From Flavobacterium sp. (GTDB taxonomy: Bacteria > Bacteroidota > Bacteroidia > Flavobacteriales > Flavobacteriaceae), in the NCBI RefSeq assembly GCF_017744675.1, contig NZ_JAGIAV010000006.1, positions 310,001 through 374,000 on the forward strand: a stretch of DNA of 64,000 bases, in the 5' to 3' direction. Positions 55,769 through 63,872 of the stretch are shown in pieces; position 1 is the first letter of the stretch; every line of letters begins with the position of its first letter. Made by a program: the position numbers and the translations under genes. Under the pieces are notes generated by a model that worked only from the letters and a program-made list of their open reading frames with translations, had not been told where the DNA came from and did no database searches.

Positions 55769-58519
55769 ATGAAAAAGTTTTTTTTACATCTTACCTTAAT
55801 CATTTCACTTTTCACCATTTCGGCGAAAGCCCAAAACAAAATCATGATGAGTGATTTAAAATGCGAAATGCTGACCAATCCAGAAGGAATTGACGTTTTA
55901 CAGCCAAGACTAAGCTGGAAAATAAAAGCAGACGTAAACGATGTAAAGCAAACAGCATATCAAATTATTGCTTCTTCTAGTTTAGAAAAACTAAACGCAG
56001 GAAACGGTGATTTATGGGATAGTGGAAAAGTAGAAAGCGACGCTTCTGTAAACGTAATCTATAACGGAAAAAAGCTTGAAAATAGACAAGATGTTTTCTG
56101 GAAAGTAACTGTTTTTACCAATAAAGGAGAAATTCAATCGAAAGAAAATGCACATTTCAGCATTGGGATTTTGACTTATGCCGATTGGAAATCTACGCGA
56201 TGGATTGGTTATGAAAAAGCTTCTCGGGGCGATAGTATTTCGCAGTATTCGAGATTGTCAGCACGTTATCTTCGAAAAGAAATCAACCTGAAAAAGCAAG
56301 TCAAAAATGCCAAGGTGTATATCATGGGAATGGGCTTGTATGAGTTGTACATTAACGGAAATAAAATCGGAGATCAGGTTTTAGCACCAGTTCCGACAGA
56401 TTATACCAAGAATATAAAATACAATGTTTTTGATGTGACTTCGCAGTTGCAAGAAGGCAAAAACATGTTAGGAACGATTTTAGGAAACGGACGTTTTTTT
56501 ACCATGCGTCAGGATTACAAACCGTATAAAATCAAAACTTTTGGTTACCCGAAAATGGCTTTGCAGTTGTTTGTGGAATATACAGATGGAAGCAAAGAGG
56601 TCATCAGAACCGATGATACTTGGAAAATTACAACTGACGGACCAATTTTATCCAACAACGAATACGACGGAGAAGAATATGATGCCCGCAAAGAAATGAA
56701 AGGCTGGAATACCGTTAATTTTGATGATAAAAAATGGCTCTCGGCAGATTATGTTCAAGAACCAGGTGGATTCTACGAAGGGCAGATGTCGGCTAACATG
56801 AAAGTGAAGCGCGAAGTAAAACCGATTTCGATAAAACAGACTCCAAAAGGAACTTATATCTTAGATATGGGACAAAATATGGTGGGCTGGCTGCAGTTGA
56901 AAGTAAAAGGAAATAAAGGCGACAAAATCATAATGAAATTTGCTGAATCGCTTCAGCCAGATGGTTCGCTGTACATTGCCAATTTACGTGATGCGAAAAC
57001 CACAGATATTTATACTTTAAAAGGCGAAGGAGAAGAAATTTGGGAACCTTGTTTTATTTTCCACGGATTCAGATTTGTTGAAATTTCGGGATTTACCACA
57101 CAACCAACTGTAGAAAATTTTGTTGGAAAAGTAGTTTATGATGACATTCAAACCACAGGAACTTTTGATTCTTCAAATCCAATAATGAATCAGATTTTCA
57201 AAAATGCATGGTGGGGAATTAGCGGCAATTACAAAGGAATGCCAATTGATTGTCCGCAAAGAAACGAACGTCAGCCTTGGTTGGGAGACAGAACGACTGG
57301 AGCTTACGGCGAAAGTTTCTTATTTGATAATCAGACTTTATATGCAAAATGGTTAGACGATATTAAATACTCGCAAACTATAGACGGCGGCCTTCCAGAT
57401 GTGGCACCTGCTTTTTGGCGTTATTACGGCGACAATGTAACATGGCCAGGAACGTATATCACGGTTGCAGATATGTTGTATCAGCAATTTGGTGATGAAA
57501 AAGTGGTCGAAAAACAATATCCATACATGAAAAAATGGATGGATTATATGGAAGAGAATTATTTGGTTGATGATTTAATGACAAAAGATAAATACGGTGA
57601 TTGGTGTGTTCCGCCTGAATCTTTAGAATTAATCCGTTCCAAAGATCCTGCTCGTTTAACAGATGGCGAATTGATTTCTAGCGCATTCTATTATCAGCTT
57701 TTAAATATCATGAAGAAATTTGCTGTCATTGCCAATTCAAAAAATGACATTCAGCATTATGATGATTTAGCTTTGAGAATCAAAAAAGCATTCAATGCCA
57801 AATATTTGAATACAGATAAAAACAGTTACGGCAATAATACGGTTACAGCCAATTTATTGCCTTTGACTTTCGGAATGGTTCCAGACGGACTTCAAACCAA
57901 AATATTCGAAAATTTGGTTCATGAAGTTGAAGTCACTAAAAATGGTCATGTAAGCACAGGCGTTATCGGAACACAGTTTTTAATGCGAACGTTAACCAAT
58001 TTCGGGCGCGGCGATTTGGCTTTCAAATTAGCATCCAACAAAACCTATCCAAGTTGGGGTTATATGGTAGAAAACGGAGCAACAACTATTTGGGAACTTT
58101 GGAACGGAAACACCGCAGATCCAGCGATGAATTCGCAAAATCACGTCATGCTTTTGGGCGATTTATTGATTTGGTATTACGAAAATATGGCGGGAATAAA
58201 AAGTAATCCTGAAACTCCAGGTTTCAAACAAATTATCCTGAAACCCGATTTCAACGCTGGATTGACGTATGTGAATGCTTCTTACGAATCGGTTTATGGA
58301 ACGATCAAAAGCGACTGGAAAAAAGATAAAAAGGCTTTAGTTTGGAATATTAGCATTCCTGCGAATACTTCTGCTGTTGTGCATCTTCCTGCGAGCGATA
58401 TTTCAGCTGTTTCAATCAACAAACAGAAATTAGATAAGACTTCATATGCCTATTCTTCAGATAAAAATCAAGTTATTGTAACACTTTCGTCAGGAAATTT
58501 TGCGATAAGCGTTAAATAA
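55769..58519 (+). CDS. GH78 alpha-L-rhamnosidase, secreted
   Basis: 916 residues, signal peptide about 1-22 (IISLFTISAKAQ). Domain order: Ig-like domain (MTNPEGIDVLQPRLSW-type start), sandwich with YELYINGNKIGDQVLAPVPTDY, further sandwich with LDMGQNMVGWLQLKVKG, (alpha/alpha)6 barrel and C-terminal sandwich. The barrel shows PIDCPQRNERQPWLGDRTTG with Glu500, and TTIWELWNGNTADPAMNS with Glu776, which are the likely acid and base regions. It cleaves terminal alpha-L-rhamnose. It is the third GH78 of the window and shares the domain order of the one at 46944 but has different barrel loops. No repeat element follows it; the next gap holds ordinary AT-rich DNA. Confidence 0.92.
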   Translation: MKKFFLHLTLIISLFTISAKAQNKIMMSDLKCEMLTNPEGIDVLQPRLSWKIKADVNDVKQTAYQIIASSSLEKLNAGNGDLWDSGKVESDASVNVIYNGKKLENRQDVFWKVTVFTNKGEIQSKENAHFSIGILTYADWKSTRWIGYEKASRGDSISQYSRLSARYLRKEINLKKQVKNAKVYIMGMGLYELYINGNKIGDQVLAPVPTDYTKNIKYNVFDVTSQLQEGKNMLGTILGNGRFFTMRQDYKPYKIKTFGYPKMALQLFVEYTDGSKEVIRTDDTWKITTDGPILSNNEYDGEEYDARKEMKGWNTVNFDDKKWLSADYVQEPGGFYEGQMSANMKVKREVKPISIKQTPKGTYILDMGQNMVGWLQLKVKGNKGDKIIMKFAESLQPDGSLYIANLRDAKTTDIYTLKGEGEEIWEPCFIFHGFRFVEISGFTTQPTVENFVGKVVYDDIQTTGTFDSSNPIMNQIFKNAWWGISGNYKGMPIDCPQRNERQPWLGDRTTGAYGESFLFDNQTLYAKWLDDIKYSQTIDGGLPDVAPAFWRYYGDNVTWPGTYITVADMLYQQFGDEKVVEKQYPYMKKWMDYMEENYLVDDLMTKDKYGDWCVPPESLELIRSKDPARLTDGELISSAFYYQLLNIMKKFAVIANSKNDIQHYDDLALRIKKAFNAKYLNTDKNSYGNNTVTANLLPLTFGMVPDGLQTKIFENLVHEVEVTKNGHVSTGVIGTQFLMRTLTNFGRGDLAFKLASNKTYPSWGYMVENGATTIWELWNGNTADPAMNSQNHVMLLGDLLIWYYENMAGIKSNPETPGFKQIILKPDFNAGLTYVNASYESVYGTIKSDWKKDKKALVWNISIPANTSAVVHLPASDISAVSINKQKLDKTSYAYSSDKNQVIVTLSSGNFAISVK

Positions 58520-58662
58520 GCTCCATTTTCAGTATTTCGGGACAGTACAGGATACATTGTTAAGTTTTGGGTGTTATTTTTACACTTAATAAATATTTTT
58601 CCATAAAATAATAGTAGGAATGTATTTATTATCGAAAATTTTAATTCATAATAAAATTTAGA

Positions 58663-59808
58663 ATGAAGATAACAAAATTAGCATTTGTATTGTTTGGACT
58701 TTTCCTTTTAGGAAGTTGTAAATCGGCTTTAGAAAAAAAGACTTGGAAAGAAGGTATTTTAGTAGATCAGTTTGTTTACGATAAAGCGCCATATCCGTCT
58801 TGTCATGCGGTTACAATTGTCGAAGCTACAAATGGTGATTTAGTTGCTTCTTGGTTTGGAGGAACTCACGAAAGACACCCAGACGTTTGCATTTATGTGG
58901 CCATCAAACCAAAAGGGAGCGATACTTGGAATGAAGGCGTAAAAGTGGCTGACGGAGTGATGAAAGAAGGCCCAAGATTACCAACTTGGAATCCGGTTTT
59001 GTATCAAATTCCAGGTGGCGATTTAATGCTTTTCTACAAAATAGGACCAAAACCATCGGAATGGTGGGGCGTAATAAGAACTTCATCTGATGGGGGAAAA
59101 ACGTGGTCTGAAGCTCAAAAAATGCCTGACGGTTTCTTAGGACCAATCAAAAATAAACCAGTTTTATTAAGCAACGGAACTTTATTATGTCCGTCAAGTA
59201 TTGAAGGCGACGGATGGAGGCTTCGTATGGAATCTACTCCAGATTTTGGGAAAACTTGGGTAATGGGCGATACGCTTCCAAGAGGAAAACAAAAAATCAA
59301 TGCGATTCAGCCGAGTATTTTATTTCATAAAGATGGAAGTATTCAAGCGATTGGAAGAACCAGAAATAGAGCGATTTTCAGCACATTTTCAAATGACAAC
59401 GGAAAAACGTGGTCAGATATTGAGTTAATCGGACTTCCAAATAACAACTCAGGAACAGATGCTGTAACTTTAAAAGACGGAAGACATTTGCTAGTCTATA
59501 ATCACGTTCTTCCTCCAGGAAAAGAAGCAAAAGGACCAAGAACGCCTTTGAATGTTTCGGTTTCGAAAGACGGAATTCACTGGAATGCAGCTTTGGTTTT
59601 AGAAGATTCAAAAATCAGTCAATATTCTTATCCTTCCATGATTCAAAGTTCAGACGGAATGGTGCATATTGTTTACACTTGGAGAAGAGAAAAGTTGAAA
59701 TACGTAAAAGTTGATCCGAGTAAATTAGTGGCACTTCCGATCAAAAACGGTGTTTGGCCAGGTGAAGAAGGAAAAGTAGTAACCGCAGTAAAAGCGGAAG
59801 AAGAGTAA
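58663..59808 (+). CDS. Sialidase-like (BNR/Asp-box) six-bladed propeller lipoprotein
   Basis: 381 residues. Lipobox VLFGLFLLGSC (Cys19), followed by KSALEKK, so probably periplasmic-facing. It is a BNR_2-type propeller with Asp boxes RTSSDGGKTWSEA and TFSNDNGKTWSDI and a weaker SVSKDGIHWNA. The first blade has YPSCHAVTIVEATNGDLVASWFGG and GTHERHPDV, and the last SYPSMIQSSDGMVHIVYTWRR, both typical of Bacteroidota proteins labelled exo-alpha-sialidase in plant-glycan loci. True sialidases carry an arginine triad, which I cannot place reliably here, and pectin has no sialic acid. Activity on an RG-II ulosonic acid (Kdo or Dha) or on a rhamnosyl end is possible. Confidence 0.75.
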   Translation: MKITKLAFVLFGLFLLGSCKSALEKKTWKEGILVDQFVYDKAPYPSCHAVTIVEATNGDLVASWFGGTHERHPDVCIYVAIKPKGSDTWNEGVKVADGVMKEGPRLPTWNPVLYQIPGGDLMLFYKIGPKPSEWWGVIRTSSDGGKTWSEAQKMPDGFLGPIKNKPVLLSNGTLLCPSSIEGDGWRLRMESTPDFGKTWVMGDTLPRGKQKINAIQPSILFHKDGSIQAIGRTRNRAIFSTFSNDNGKTWSDIELIGLPNNNSGTDAVTLKDGRHLLVYNHVLPPGKEAKGPRTPLNVSVSKDGIHWNAALVLEDSKISQYSYPSMIQSSDGMVHIVYTWRREKLKYVKVDPSKLVALPIKNGVWPGEEGKVVTAVKAEEE

Positions 59809-59818
59809 AAGAAAGTTC

Positions 59819-59888
59819 GCCACGAATTTCACCAATTTCCACAAATTTTTAAAAATAGTAATTCGTGAAAATTGGTGGAATTCGTGGC
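59819..59888. repeat. Family A intergenic inverted repeat, diverged
   Basis: GCCACGAATTTCACCAATTT at 59819 and a right arm ending AATTGGTGGAATTCGTGGC at 59888. Compared with the other A copies both arms carry the same changes (ACCAATT/AATTGGT), so pairing is preserved. It ends 9 bp before the first candidate ATG of the next gene. Confidence 0.85.
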
Positions 59889-59897
59889 AAAAAATAT

Positions 59898-60788
59898 ATG
59901 AGCATGAAATCTAAAAAACATTTATTAATTGCCTTCCTTGTTGTTCTATCAACAACATTCAACAGCTGTGCAATGGCTCAGTCTTCAAACAAAAAGCAAA
60001 AATATAAGGTTGCGGTTTGTGACTGGATGATTTTGAAAAGACAAAAACTAGGAGCTTTTGGTCTGGCAGCTGAATTAAAAGCAGACGGAATCGAACTAGA
60101 CATGGGAGGTTTAGGAAACAGACCAACTTTTGACAGCAAACTGGGCGATTCTGTAGAAAGACAAAAATTCTTAGATAAATCAAAAGAAACAGGAGTCGGG
60201 ATTAGCTCCATTGCCATGTCTGGATTTTACGCGCAATCATTTGCTACGAGAGAAATCACACCCATGATTAACGATTGTGTTCAGGCAATGAAAAACATGA
60301 AAGTTAAAGTAGCGTATTTACCATTAGGAACGCAAACTGATTTGGTTAAAAATCCAGAATTGCGACCAGAAGTTATTAAAAGATTGCAATGGGCAGGAAA
60401 AGAAGTGGGGGAAATTGGCGGTGTAATTGCCATTGAAACTTCTTTAAGCGCAACAGAAGAGAAAAAACTTTTGGATGAAGTTGGTTCAAAGTACATTAAA
60501 AGCTCTTTCAACTTTGCAAATGCTTTAGACAACAAAAGAGATATTTCTTCGGAATTAAAGATTTTAGGAAAGAAATACATTGCGCAAATTCACGCTTCAA
60601 ACACCGATCAATTTTGGTTAGAAAATGACCCTGCGATCGATATGCCAAAAATAAAACAAACTCTAGACGAAATGAAATGGAGCGGATGGTTGATCGTAGA
60701 GCGTTCTAGAGATGTGACACAAGTTCATAACGTAAAAGCTAATTACGGAGCAAACGTAGCTTATTTGAAGAAAATCTTTCAGAATTAA
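59898..60788 (+). CDS. Exported sugar phosphate isomerase/epimerase-like TIM-barrel lipoprotein
   Basis: 296 residues from the ATG at 59898; another ATG lies at 59904 and a GTG at 59865 sits inside the repeat. The N-terminus is a lipoprotein signal (LLIAFLVVLSTTFNSC). The mature part is an AP-endonuclease-2/xylose-isomerase-like barrel: VAVCDWMILKRQKLGAF, ELKADGIELDMGGLG, VAYLPLGTQTD, GVIAIETSLSATEEKKLL, KYIAQIHASNTDQFW and WSGWLIVERSRD. The Glu-Asp-His-Glu metal ligand set of true isomerases is only partly visible (IET, IHAS, VERS). Exported homologues are common in Bacteroidota plant-polysaccharide loci and uncharacterised. A periplasmic sugar-modifying or lyase role is a guess. Confidence 0.75.
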   Translation: MSMKSKKHLLIAFLVVLSTTFNSCAMAQSSNKKQKYKVAVCDWMILKRQKLGAFGLAAELKADGIELDMGGLGNRPTFDSKLGDSVERQKFLDKSKETGVGISSIAMSGFYAQSFATREITPMINDCVQAMKNMKVKVAYLPLGTQTDLVKNPELRPEVIKRLQWAGKEVGEIGGVIAIETSLSATEEKKLLDEVGSKYIKSSFNFANALDNKRDISSELKILGKKYIAQIHASNTDQFWLENDPAIDMPKIKQTLDEMKWSGWLIVERSRDVTQVHNVKANYGANVAYLKKIFQN

Positions 60789-60850
60789 TAAAAATATTGG
60801 TGAAAATAGGTAAAAGTTAAACAGCACATTTTTTCACTATAAATCTGCGA

Positions 60851-60900
60851 AATCTGCTAGATCTGCGAGAGTTAAATTTTTCCCGCAGATCTAGCAGATT
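60851..60900. repeat. Family B inverted repeat (tail-to-tail, perfect 17-bp arms)
   Basis: AATCTGCTAGATCTGCG (60851-60867) and CGCAGATCTAGCAGATT (60884-60900) are exact reverse complements. The left arm is identical to that at 44676. It ends 40 bp before the next ATG. Confidence 0.9.
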
Positions 60901-60940
60901 AAGCAGATTGTTTTAAATAGAATACCCAAAACAGCATGCC

Positions 60941-63670
60941 ATGAAATATTTACAATTACTTTTTTTATGTTTTTATGTCTCTTTCGCGACAGCGCAAAAC
61001 ATTACTATTGTTAGTGATGCCAATTCGCCAAGAGCAAAATTTGGAGCAGAGAAATTATTAGAAACGCTTTCAGCAAAAGGCTTTACCGTTGCTTCTGCCG
61101 ATAAATTAAAAAGTTCAAAAGATAAAGTAATTGTTATTGGAGAAAAAAGAACTGAATTTTGGAAAAAGAATGCGAAAAGCGCTAAAATCGATGATAGCAA
61201 ATTAACTAAGAAAGAAGGTTTTTTAATTCGTTCTCAAAAGAATATCATTTACGTTGAAGGAACAGATGCGAGTGGTACTTTGTACGGAGCTTTAGAATTG
61301 GTAGATAGAATAAAAAGTTCAGGCCAGCTTCCTTCTGAAATTAATATCGAAGACAGTCCAGAAATGGTTTTACGTGGCGCTTGTATTGGAATGCAGAAAC
61401 CGGTTTATCTTCCAGGGCGCGATGTTTACGAGTATCCGTATACGCCAGAAACTTTCCCTTGGTTTTATGATAAAGCACTTTGGATAAAATACTTAGATAT
61501 GTTGGTCGACAACCGCATGAATTCTTTGTATTTATGGAACGGCCACCCATTTGCTTCTTTAGTAAAATTGAAAGATTATCCGTTTGCAGTTGAGGTAAGC
61601 GACGAAGATTTCAAAAAGAATGAAGAAATCTATAAATTCCTGACCGTTGAAGCTAATAAAAGAGGAATCTGGGTCATTCAGATGTTTTACAATATTCTTG
61701 TTTCTAAACCTTTTGCAGAACATTACAACATTAAAACGCAAGATCGTTCCAGACCAATTACACCATTATTGTCTGATTATACTAGAAAATCTATTGCGGC
61801 TTTTATCGAAAAATATCCAAATGTTGGTTTAATGGTTTGTTTGGGAGAAGCAATCAATACCGTTGATGATGATGTAGAATGGTTTACCAAAACGATTATT
61901 CCAGGGGTTCGAGACGGTTTACAAGCATTAGGGAAAACAGAAGAACCGCCGATTATTTTACGTTCTCATGATACAGACGGACCTTTGGTAATGGAGAAAT
62001 CGCTGCCATTATACAAAAACCTTTATACAGAAAGCAAATATACGGGAGAGTCTTTAACGACTTATACACCAGGCGGGCCTTGGGGTGAAACGCACAAACA
62101 ATTGAGCGCTTTGAAATCAATTCATATTGAAAACGTTCACATTTTGGCCAACTTAGAGCCTTTTAGATATGGTTCTCCAGATTTTATTCAGAAAACGGTA
62201 AAAGCAATGCACAGCGTGCACGGAGCAAATGCATTACATTTATATCCGCAAGCTTCTTACTGGGATTGGCCGTATTCTTCGGATAAAACAAAATCAGGCG
62301 AACGTTTGTTAGAAATGGATCGCGATTGGATTTGGTACAAAGCTTGGGCAAGATATGCTTGGGACAGTAAAAGAGACCGAAATGAAGAAGTAAAATATTG
62401 GGATAAAGATTTAGCAACGAAATTTGGAACGACCCAAGAAGCAGCCAATAATATTTTAAAAGCGTATGAAGAAACAGGAGAAATTGCTCCAAAAACGTTA
62501 AGACGTTTCGGAATCACAGAAGGAAACAGACAGACTTTATTGTTAGGAATGTTTGAAAGCCAATTGGTGAATCCGTCAAAATGGAGAGTGTATCCAGGTT
62601 TCCACGAATCTTGCGGGCCAGCAGGCGAATTGCTTTTAGAATATGCTAAAAAAGAATGGAACAAAGAACCACATTCTGGCGAACTTCCAACGCAGATTAT
62701 TGCTGAAATTACAGAACACGGAAGATTGGCTGTCGAAGCCATCGACAAAGCGGAACCAAGCGTAACGAAAGAAAAAGAAGAATTTGCGCGTCTTAAAAAT
62801 GACATGCATGCGTACAAAGCTTTTGCCGATTTCTTTTCAGAAAAAGTAAAAGCAGCGTTGTTGGTTTTAAGATACAGCTATTCAAATGATATTGCCGATT
62901 TAGACAAAGCAACTCCTCATTTAGAAAAAAGTTTAGAATATTACGAATTATTGGTGAAGCTAACGAAAGATACCTATTACTATGCCAACAGTATGCAGAC
63001 AGCACAACGTAGAATTCCGATTGGAGGAGACGACGGGAACAACAAAACTTGGGCTGAATTATTACCGCATTACGAACGTGAATTGGCTAACTTCAAAAGA
63101 AACCTAGAAAAACTAAAATCTTCAAAAGATGGAAAAGTAGAAAGCAAAGAAGGAAAACCTTGGAAAACGGCAGAAGTAACTTTTATCGATGAAAAACCGG
63201 GAAGTTATTTGGTGAAAACAGGAACAAAAGTGTACGGAACAGATATTTCTGAATTGACAAAAATAGCTCCAGAACTTCAAAACTTAAGGGGATATTCGTT
63301 TGTAGAAAACGATCAAAATGAAAAAGGAACACACTTGAAGTTTAGAAATACAAAAGCGGTTAAATTAGTAGTTGGGTATTTCAATTCAGATCAAAAGAGA
63401 TTTTTATTGCCTCCTAGTTTAGAAACCGATGCAGCAGGAAATGCTCACGGTCAAGCCGAAGTGATTCTGGCAAGTGCGATTAATTTAAAAGATTTGCCTC
63501 GTGTAAACATTCACACCTATACTTTCCAACCAGGTGAAAATAAATTAGATTTAGGAAAAGGAAAAGTATTGATTTTAGGTTTTATAGATGCAGACCAGAA
63601 CATTACACCGCGTGATGTTGGATATATTGATGCAGGAGAGAAAGCAGCAGTGGATTGGTTGTTTTATTAA
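60941..63670 (+). CDS. Alpha-uronidase-like (GH67 N-terminal fold) glycosidase with C-terminal accessory domain
   Basis: 909 residues, signal peptide 1-18 (CFYVSFATAQ). Residues about 20-140 form the non-catalytic alpha/beta domain found before GH67, GH20 and GH84 barrels (ITIVSDANSPRAKFGAEKL, IIYVEGTDASGTLYGALEL). The barrel follows (LRGACIGMQKPVYLPGRDVY, WIKYLDMLVDNRMNSLYLWNG, GLMVCLGEAINTVDDD, ALHLYPQASYWDWPY). A helical region spans about 590-735. Residues about 740-909 repeat the accessory module found at the N-terminus of the protein encoded at 1610 (IAPELQNLRGYSF here). Homologues are, as I recall, annotated alpha-glucuronidase or alpha-galacturonidase. Release of a terminal alpha-uronic acid from pectin fragments is likely but not certain. 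Confidence 0.7.
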   Translation: MKYLQLLFLCFYVSFATAQNITIVSDANSPRAKFGAEKLLETLSAKGFTVASADKLKSSKDKVIVIGEKRTEFWKKNAKSAKIDDSKLTKKEGFLIRSQKNIIYVEGTDASGTLYGALELVDRIKSSGQLPSEINIEDSPEMVLRGACIGMQKPVYLPGRDVYEYPYTPETFPWFYDKALWIKYLDMLVDNRMNSLYLWNGHPFASLVKLKDYPFAVEVSDEDFKKNEEIYKFLTVEANKRGIWVIQMFYNILVSKPFAEHYNIKTQDRSRPITPLLSDYTRKSIAAFIEKYPNVGLMVCLGEAINTVDDDVEWFTKTIIPGVRDGLQALGKTEEPPIILRSHDTDGPLVMEKSLPLYKNLYTESKYTGESLTTYTPGGPWGETHKQLSALKSIHIENVHILANLEPFRYGSPDFIQKTVKAMHSVHGANALHLYPQASYWDWPYSSDKTKSGERLLEMDRDWIWYKAWARYAWDSKRDRNEEVKYWDKDLATKFGTTQEAANNILKAYEETGEIAPKTLRRFGITEGNRQTLLLGMFESQLVNPSKWRVYPGFHESCGPAGELLLEYAKKEWNKEPHSGELPTQIIAEITEHGRLAVEAIDKAEPSVTKEKEEFARLKNDMHAYKAFADFFSEKVKAALLVLRYSYSNDIADLDKATPHLEKSLEYYELLVKLTKDTYYYANSMQTAQRRIPIGGDDGNNKTWAELLPHYERELANFKRNLEKLKSSKDGKVESKEGKPWKTAEVTFIDEKPGSYLVKTGTKVYGTDISELTKIAPELQNLRGYSFVENDQNEKGTHLKFRNTKAVKLVVGYFNSDQKRFLLPPSLETDAAGNAHGQAEVILASAINLKDLPRVNIHTYTFQPGENKLDLGKGKVLILGFIDADQNITPRDVGYIDAGEKAAVDWLFY

Positions 63671-63675
63671 TCTAC

Positions 63676-63708
63676 GTTCCTGCAAGGTTTTCAAAACCTT
63701 GTAGGTAT
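63676..63708. repeat. Family D 33-bp twin palindrome, diverged copy
   Basis: GTTCCTGCAAGGTTT, spacer TCA, AAACCTTGTAGGTAT. Stem imperfect at three positions. It begins 6 bp after the stop of the uronidase-like gene, so it may serve as a transcript 3' end. Confidence 0.75.
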
Positions 63709-63738
63709 AAATAAAGTTTAGAATTAAAAGAATAATTT

Positions 63739-63823
63739 GGGCGTGTCCCTCCGGGTCGGGCTTTCGGCTATATCTTTTATTCCGCTCCGCTACATAAAAG
63801 GATACCGCCTCAATCCCTCACGC
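63739..63823. repeat. GC-rich intergenic element (Flavobacterium-type)
   Basis: Begins GGGCGTGTCCCTCCGGGTCG and ends CAATCCCTCACGC; the middle contains TCCGCTCCGCTAC. It is the most GC-rich stretch of the window. I recall near-identical elements scattered in Flavobacterium genomes, but only one copy is present here, so its repeat status rests on memory. It does not fold as a tRNA. Confidence 0.55.
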
Positions 63824-63839
63824 AATTCAACATAAAGTT

Positions 63840-63872
63840 AAACCTGACGGGTTTTCAAAACCCGTCAGGTTT
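63840..63872. repeat. Family D 33-bp twin palindrome
   Basis: AAACCTGACGGGTTT, spacer TCA, AAACCCGTCAGGTTT. The two 15-mers are exact reverse complements. Compared with the copy at 4735 the A-to-G change in one half is matched by a T-to-C change in the other, a compensatory pair. Confidence 0.9.

Noticed and set aside
58663..59808. True sialidase for host glycans
   Set aside because: No sialic acid genes nearby and the setting is pectin degradation; only the fold and Asp boxes support the sialidase label.
62257..62817. 186-codon minus-strand frame inside the uronidase-like gene
   Set aside because: It lies entirely within a convincing + strand gene with conserved motifs; serine/proline-rich composition is typical of an antisense shadow.
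63739..63823. GC-rich element as a tRNA, rRNA fragment or riboswitch
   Set aside because: No cloverleaf, anticodon or rRNA core motif is evident; it better fits an intergenic repeat element.
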